Positions 1 to 50,000 of a stretch of DNA of 50,000 nucleotides are shown here, piece after piece. The stretch spans positions 965,001 to 1,015,000 of the forward strand of contig WPIO01000088.1 in the NCBI GenBank assembly GCA_009760855.2, written 5' to 3'. The notes under the pieces were generated by a model. That model was not told where the DNA came from. It did no database searches and worked only from the letters and a program-made list of their open reading frames with translations. This DNA is from Cristatella mucedo. Lineage: Eukaryota > Bryozoa > Phylactolaemata > Cristatellidae. How positions within the stretch are numbered: position 1 is the first letter of the stretch; the number at the start of each line of letters is the position of its first letter. The position numbers and the translations under genes were made by a program.

Positions 1-25003
<25,003 letters not shown>

Positions 25004-25085
25004 TATGCCAGGCCGTTTCCTTCGTCGTCGTCGACGCGACGCAGTCGCGAAGCGGTCCTACTCCTGCGTAGCCGCGCGAGAGCTC

Positions 25086-25108
25086 GAATATTCTCGAAGG
25101 TTCTCGAA
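25086..25108. promoter_or_regulatory. Perfect five-unit heat shock element upstream of gene A
   Basis: Five alternating GAA/TTC triplets, each separated by exactly 2 bp, occupy 25086-25108. This is the canonical HSF-trimer binding array. It lies 83 bp upstream of the gene A ATG. The aligned region upstream of gene B lacks it. Whether it is in the promoter or the 5' UTR is unknown because the transcription start is not visible. Confidence 0.65.
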
Positions 25109-25230
25109 TATCGGTGCGCCGCCGACGGCAAACTGGCTCCGGCCCGCCGCCGCCGCCGCCGCCGCCGCCGCTAACCCAAACGCCGCCGCCGCCGCCGCCG
25201 CCGCCTCGCGAAATGCTGCAGCTCGGCGGA

Positions 25231-25297
25231 CGACGAGGCTGACGTCACTGACTCTCGAGGCTGACGTCACTGACTCTCGAGGCTGACGTCACTGACT
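25231..25297. promoter_or_regulatory. Three tandem CRE palindromes upstream of gene A
   Basis: A 22-bp unit containing TGACGTCA followed by TGACTC is repeated three times, with the palindromes at 25240, 25262 and 25284. TGACGTCA is the consensus CREB/ATF site and TGACTC resembles an AP-1 half. The array is about 240-290 bp upstream of the gene A ATG. Confidence 0.6.
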
Positions 25298-25871
25298 CGA
25301 GCGGTCCTGTCGCTCCTCGCACTCTAGCCACGGCGGCGCCCGGCGGCGGCGGCGGCGGCGGCGGCGGTCGGCGGCCGACCGCCGCCGCCGCCGGAGGCGC
25401 GAGCATCTCTAGAGACCAGCGGCGGCTGCGGCGAGGGCGAAAATCGTTTCGCGCGAAAATCGCCGCTCTGAGCGGAACGCCATTAACTGCCGGCATTATC
25501 CCGCCGGCCCAGCAGCCGACCAATCGCCTGAGCGAGCGCGGTCAGGGCGGCGACGGTGGCGGCGCGGACCGAGAGAAAAGGCTCGCTAATTGTCGCAGCT
25601 GGATAGACAGCGGCCGCGGGAGGAATTAGATGAGAGGAGCGGTGCGGTCGCATCAGCCAACCGGCCACTAGAAAGTCGGAAGGTCGACGCAGTCGAATCC
25701 CGGCGGCGGCGGGCGGCGCCGTTGGAAAGCGCTTAAAAACTTGCAAGAAAGGCTGGCATTCTGTAAGGTGGCGGCAAAGCTGGCGCTGCCGCGTCGCGCG
25801 GGCGCGCCGCCCTCGCCGACAAGAGACTGGGCTCGTCCGCAGCTCGCCAGGAGAATGTAGTTATCGCACGA

Positions 25872-25908
<37 letters not shown>
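25872..25908. repeat. (TA)n microsatellite
   Basis: Short TA tract in the region upstream of gene A. Confidence 0.9.
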
Positions 25909-25909
<1 letters not shown>

Positions 25910-26089
25910 CACAATATGCCTATTGTATTACATTCTATCACATTGCGCTATGTAATTATTACATAGTACCCAATAATTATCCTTGAGATAAGGCCGCGCC
26001 GCCTCGCGCGCCGCCGTCGCTGGGCTCGCGGCGCCTCCGTGGCGTCCAGTCGTTCGTCAGCTCCAATGCCGCAATTGTCGCAGCTAATC

Positions 26090-26132
26090 GTCGCGCGTAA
26101 TCGCAGCCGCTTCGACTGCGATTACGCGCGAC
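26090..26132. repeat. Perfect 17-bp inverted repeat, 9-bp loop
   Basis: GTCGCGCGTAATCGCAG and its exact reverse complement flank CCGCTTCGA. An outer GCAGC/GCTGC pair extends the stem after a bulge. It lies about 1.1 kb upstream of gene A. Confidence 0.88.
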
Positions 26133-26444
26133 GCTGCGTGCGAGCTCACTCGCCGCTGCGAGCGAACTCACTGAGTTCACTCGCCGCTGCCGGCGAGCCT
26201 CTCGCCGGCAGCGGCGAGCCTCTCGCCGGCAGCGGCGCTTTCGGTGTGAACGCTTTAGGCAAAGCGTGCTTGACGAGTCCGCTCGACGCTTGCGCGCTCT
26301 TTCAATTTGGCTTTAGCGATGCGCGCGAAAGTGACACGCGCGAGAGGCACTTACCTCTCCCTCTGTCACACCCACCTGCACCCACTGCGCTCGCTCCGCA
26401 ACTGGATGCGACGACTGAAGTGCGTCCCACTTGCGCCGCCGCCG

Positions 26445-26520
26445 CCGTGCGGTGCGGCACGGTACGGTGCGGCACGGTGCGGTACGGGGCAGTGCAGTAC
26501 GGTACGGTCAGGTGCGGCGA
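26445..26520. repeat. GGTAC/GGTGC short-unit repeat
   Basis: 5-bp units GGTAC, GGTGC and GGCAC alternate in the region between the two genes. Confidence 0.8.
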
Positions 26521-26591
26521 CTTGAGTCGAGACGCGGCAGTCGGCTTCGCCACACTGGCAGGAGAAGAGCATGCGCCGCACGTCCGCCGCA

Positions 26592-27080
26592 GGATATGAA
26601 CGCAAGTGGACTCGCTGTACGGTGGGAGCAACCGCAGGGCTTCGTTACTAACTGGCCCCCCAATACATAATCCCGGCTGCATGGAGCTGAGGACTCACTA
26701 ACGAGGACATGTCACCTCAATCTTCAGTGGTCTCGTCAGCGGCGATTCATAACGCGACTGCACCGCTGCGTAAGTAAACTTGTGGCGCGCCCGCGTCTCG
26801 CTGCCATCTGCCTGCGTGCGGATATGAACGCGAGTGGGCTCGCTGTACGGTGATAGCAAGTGTAAGGCTTCGTCAGCCGTGATGGCACACTAGGTAAGGC
26901 GGTTGCTTTTCACGACTTCGGTCCCGAGGTCGCGGGTTCGATTCCTGCGGTGGGCGATCCTGTATCGCCACCGCCAAGCGGTGGTGATAGCCGTAAAGGC
27001 TCTTCTGTCGCTATGCAAAAAAGAGGCTGTTCAATCGGCTAGGATTATTAACTGGCCCCCAATACATAATTCCGGCTGAC
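26592..27080 (+). repeat. Local tandem duplication, second copy split by SINE1
   Basis: GGATATGAACGCAAGTGGACT and CTCGCTGTACGGTG start at 26592 and again at 26820. TAACTGGCCCCCAATACAT occurs at about 26650 and 27050. In the second copy the SINE1 separates these two blocks. Confidence 0.75.
26872..27046 (+). mobile_element. SINE1, tRNA-derived
   Basis: This is the best-preserved head: GCCGTGATGGCACACTAGG and CGCGGGTTCGATTCC. The body is the same as in other copies. It interrupts one copy of a local tandem duplication between the two genes. Confidence 0.82.
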
Positions 27081-28988
27081 AACCAGCGAATCACGAATGC
27101 GGCCGTGCTTTATTAGGATACAATCTCTCTCCGAATCAGCATTCACTTCTCGTTAAGTGCTCCGCTGACTCCGGAAGAGGACGCGGAAGATGAAAGATCG
27201 ATTCAAGTCGATTCTAGGGATTCTGTCGTCGGGTGGGCGTTTCTCCTTCGCGTTCGTCGCATGCCGATCGAGAGGTCAATGTAATTGTGGCGCGCCTCTG
27301 AGCCGCCGCGCCCGATATGCGTAGAAATCGCTCTGCGCACGCACGCACGCACGCACCCGCGCGCGCGCAGAGATGAAAGCGAAGCGGGTAGAGTCTGTCG
27401 AGCAAATTGTCGAGTGCCTCAGTCGCCAAAAGTTGTCCGTCGTCAAAAAAACTTCTATGAGAGCGTCGGCGCCGAGCTGAACGCTGCCGTCACACTACGA
27501 CAGCGCGTACGCGAGGCGCGACGCGAAGCGAGGCGCGACGCGAACCTCGAGACACCACGTAGTACCACGTGGAGCCGCGTAGCACCACGTGGTACTGGGC
27601 GGCACCACGCGGCACCGTGTAGTACCATGGCGGCGCGGCACCACACCGATGAGCCGTAGATCAAGGCTGCGCCAAGGCTCAGAAACGCCCGAAGCAGCGC
27701 CGAGTCGACCCAATACCGAGCCCCCTTTTTTCTGGCGTTCGCGAGCGAGTTTTAATTAAAAAAAAAAATACGTTTGACAGAGCGTGCGACAGAGCAGTTA
27801 TTGGCGAAACGTTGGAGCGCTGGTAGGCCTGTGGAGCCCAGGTGACGCGGCTGCACTCGCCGGGCGCTGGGATGGGCGGCGTTCGAAATAGCTCGTCAGC
27901 CGAAGGGGCGGCGGCCGCGGCAGTAGCGAGCTTCGTCGTGGGCAGAGAGCGGAGGGCGACCGACCGAGTCACTCGCTGGCCGCACCGCATTCTCGAGAGA
28001 GCCGCTCCGCTGCTCGGGGCGACTCGGGATGACCAGTCCTGCTGCTCGCTTCGAAATCGCCGCCAGCGTCGCCACCATGTCTTGGGCCGCCGACCGACAG
28101 AACACCTTCGAACTCCGGACATCCGGCTATTAACTGGCGACGTCAGTCGGCCTGTCGGTCCGGGCAGGTCGTGGTCAAGTAGTGACAGGTCACAGTGCCC
28201 AGGTCACGTGGCCGCACTCGCTGGCGGCGCCAGCTGCAGCGAGGGTGGCAATGGCCGATCCGCCCGACCAACGGATCAGGCGCTCGATCCTCGACTTCGA
28301 CGACAGACCGGATGCACGCGACGCACGCCGCGGCGACTAGCATCGGGTCAGAGGTCGGAGGGCACCGCCCGAGCTCTCATCCGTTTCAGCAGAGAATCAG
28401 GTTGAAGGCTTGGCGATGACGCAGTTGCAGCCGCGCATCCGCCATCGCTGCAAGCTTGAGCTGCGGACTGTCGACGCCGACGCGGCCGAGGCCGCAAGGA
28501 CTGCATTAACAGCTGAGCGGACTGTCGGCGCCGACGCTGGGCAGCAGCAGCAGCAAACAAAGCGCCGGCTTCATCAGACCCGTGGAAATGCGCATGGCGC
28601 GGTTCATCTACCCGATTTTTTTTTGTTCGCCGTCACTTCGGGGGTCGGCAGCTCGAGCCGAATCAGCAGCCGGTTCTCACGGCAGCCGCCCTGCGCGGTG
28701 CCGCCGGCACGGCGGGCGATCGGGTCAGCGGTCTAGCGGTGCGGCTCGGGTCAGCTTAACTACCCAGCATCCGTCTGCGTCATCGGGTCGCCTGCCAGCA
28801 CAGATACAGCGACGGCAGTCGGAGCCGCTGCTGCTTTATGCCAGTCCAGTTCCGCTCCACCATCCGATTTTGCCGCCGAAGCCTCGGCAGTGTATTTGAA
28901 CAGAAGAGAAGCCGCCACCGAGCGAAGGTGCCAGCCACACCAGCTCGCCAGAGTTCGCCGCAGAGCGAGGGCGCCCGCCAGATGGCGC

Positions 28989-48534
<19,546 letters not shown>

Positions 48535-48956
48535 GATCCCTAGCCGCCAGCTGCGTCCTCGAGACGCAATTTCGAAGTGCCGCTACTCCTGCCGCGAGTG
48601 AGCTCACAGCCTCGGCTACCGACGGCGAGCATGCTCCAGAGGCCGAGGCCGACGGCGAACGCAGGCGCCGCCGCAGCACGGGCGCTCAGTGGACGAGGCC
48701 GCCGCAGACGTCGTAGATCTCGGGCGCTGGGGCCTCGTCTGGCAGCAGCGGCTCCGCGGCTCAGCCGCCACGATGCGAGCGCCTCCAGAGACCAACGACG
48801 GTGGGCGTGACGAAGGCGAACATGATTTCGGGCTAATTGCCCGGCGGCAGCAGGCTCCGGGCGATGGCGCCGGCCGATGGTAGCCTTAAAGCATTGCACT
48901 CACGGTGGACCCGCGAGAGCCGCTCCGCTCTGACCAATCCGCTCGGTGGGCGCGGC

Positions 48957-48985
48957 TACGGACGTCATAGCACGGACGTCATCGC
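48957..48985. promoter_or_regulatory. Two direct-repeat half-CRE sites upstream of gene B
   Basis: A 14-bp unit containing GACGTCAT (TGACGTC on the minus strand) occurs twice in tandem, about 430 bp upstream of the gene B ATG. This loosely parallels the CRE array of gene A. Confidence 0.3.
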
Positions 48986-49334
48986 CCGAGTTCGAGCGTG
49001 CCCTCGCTCTCGTCTCGTGAATCCGCCGCACTGAGTGCCCGATGCCGACGGCGCTCGAGGCCGCATCCAGCCCGCCGGCGGCGATTCAGGCCGCAGGACG
49101 GCGGGACGCCGGACAGGCGGCGGCGAATGCGAGCAACGAGAGCGAGGGCTCGCGAACTCGCGCTTCGAAGCCAGTCGAGTTCGCTCGGACGCCGCAGCCG
49201 CCGCCGCCGCAGCAGCAGCAGCAGGCGCCGCCGAAGCCGAAGGGGGCGTGCTAGTCGAAAAGGGGCGAACAAGTGACAGAGAATAAAGGCTTCGCACTGA
49301 GCTGTGGGTGGGCTGACCTCCCGAACAGCTGATC

Positions 49335-49528
49335 CGTATAACTCTACCTCTCGACCTCAACCTCTCTACCTCGACCTCTCTACCTATAACTCTACCTCTC
49401 GACCTCGACCTCTCTACCTCTCGACCTCGACCTCTCTACCTATAACTCTACCTCTCGACCTCGACCTCTCTACCTCTCGACCTCGACCTCTCTACCTATA
49501 ACTCTACCTCTCGACCTCTACCTCTACC
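49335..49528. repeat. CTCTACCTCTCGACCTCGAC minisatellite
   Basis: Six-base CTCTAC and CTCGAC units are grouped in a longer period that includes CTATAACTC, in the region upstream of gene B. Confidence 0.9.
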
Positions 49529-49744
49529 CTTAAGACGATCGATCGGGCTTCTGTCAGGCGGGCGCTTGCAGAGACTCTCGTCGGCCACCTCCGCCGGTCT
49601 TTCGTGCGACGATTGCCTCGAAACTCGTACTCTCTCGAGGCAGAGACTCCTCTGCGTCATCTCCGCCGCCGTCTTCTTCCCAGCGGCCGAGGCTACCGCC
49701 TCTTCCAGCCGCAGCAGCCCTTTGGCCTACGAGCGCTCAACGAG

Positions 49745-49865
49745 GCTAAGGCGGACTACGCGGGACTAAGCGGTGACTAAGGGGGGACTATGCGGACTAA
49801 GCGAGGAATGGGGGGGGGACTACGAGGGACTAAAGGCGACTAAGCGGGACTAAGAGAGACTGAGC
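49745..49865. repeat. GGGACTAAGC short-unit repeat
   Basis: Imperfect 9-12-bp units of GGGACTAAG and GCGGACTA, upstream of gene B. Confidence 0.8.
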
Positions 49866-50000
49866 TGGAACGTAGGCCCAGCAGCGGCGGCGGCGTTTGC
49901 TCGCTTGAAAGGACCCCAGATCGATAGGGCCCCCGAAGAGCAAGGACGGATGAAAGGCTCGCTATAGTCGGTGCAGTCGCACGGACAGTGGCCTGTGGCA

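Larger units (their letters stand above)
25004..28988. other. Region between gene B stop and gene A start
   Basis: It holds the gene A upstream region (25004 to about 25740), GCC/GGC repeats at 25143-25203 and 25337-25366, hairpins, the GGTAC repeat, a tandem duplication with SINE1, and the gene B 3' flank. AATAAA on the minus strand at 27109-27114 is one possible polyadenylation signal for gene B. The ends of neither transcript can be fixed. Confidence 0.5.
48535..50000. other. Gene B 5' flank
   Basis: The segment 48540-48640 aligns with the region just upstream of gene A but lacks the heat shock element. Further on are half-CRE sites, CAG/CCG-rich sequence and two minisatellites. No other gene was seen. 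Confidence 0.5.

Noticed and set aside
27679-28760. Minus-strand frames beyond the gene B stop as further exons
   Set aside because: The B frame ends cleanly at 28989, and none of the downstream frames resembles ALK/LTK tails or is matched in gene A, whose 3' end is outside the window.
49335-49528. CRISPR-like array
   Set aside because: The spacers are themselves repeats of the same 6-base units in a eukaryotic genome; it is a minisatellite.

Overview
This is nuclear DNA of an animal. Two long multi-exon genes with GT-AG introns lie among tRNA-derived SINEs, non-LTR retrotransposon fragments, a hAT element and very large amounts of (TA)n, (CT)n, (CA)n and trinucleotide repeat. I cannot name the species. 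The receptor sequences resemble invertebrate ALK more than vertebrate ALK or LTK, so a GC-rich bilaterian invertebrate is my inference.

The window is organised around two tandem paralogues of one receptor tyrosine kinase of the ALK/LTK family, both on the minus strand. Gene B, the upstream copy, has its ATG at 48534 and its stop codon at 28989-28991. It has 18 exons and encodes 942 residues. Gene A, the downstream copy, has its ATG at 25003 and runs off the left edge of the window inside exon 18. It shows 17 complete exons plus the first 122 nt of the last. I assembled the exons by hand from splice signals, from matching phases in the two copies, and from similarity to ALK/LTK. Every intron phase agrees between copies, and the B exons sum to exactly 943 codons. 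Each protein reads: signal peptide, ALK/LTK-type glycine-rich ligand-binding domain, short six-cysteine EGF-like module, one membrane span, basic juxtamembrane segment, complete kinase domain, and a short acidic tail. No MAM or LDLa exon was found, so the ectodomain is LTK-like and minimal.

Layout from left to right: 1-4921 holds A exons 18 to 14. 4922-10269 is A intron 13, filled by nested CR1/L2-type LINE copies, a SINE and a SPIN-like hAT element. 10270-20100 holds A exons 13 to 2, and 20101-24858 is A intron 1 with minisatellites. 24859-25003 is A exon 1. 25004-28988 lies between the genes and carries the A upstream region (a perfect heat-shock-element array and three CRE palindromes) and the B 3' flank. 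28989-32964 holds B exons 18 to 13, 33596-41064 holds B exons 12 to 6, and 42937-46245 holds B exons 5 to 2. B exon 1 is at 48399-48534, and the B 5' flank follows to 50000.

The copies differ in informative ways. A has expanded polyGly, polyPro and polyGln tracts in the ligand-binding domain. Exons 15 to 17 and their introns are nearly identical between copies, as expected from gene conversion, while other introns are unrelated. A LINE 3' end sits 4 bp from the exon 12 acceptor of A only, and the heat-shock element is present only upstream of A. Coordinates of exons come from manual reading and have not been tested against transcripts.
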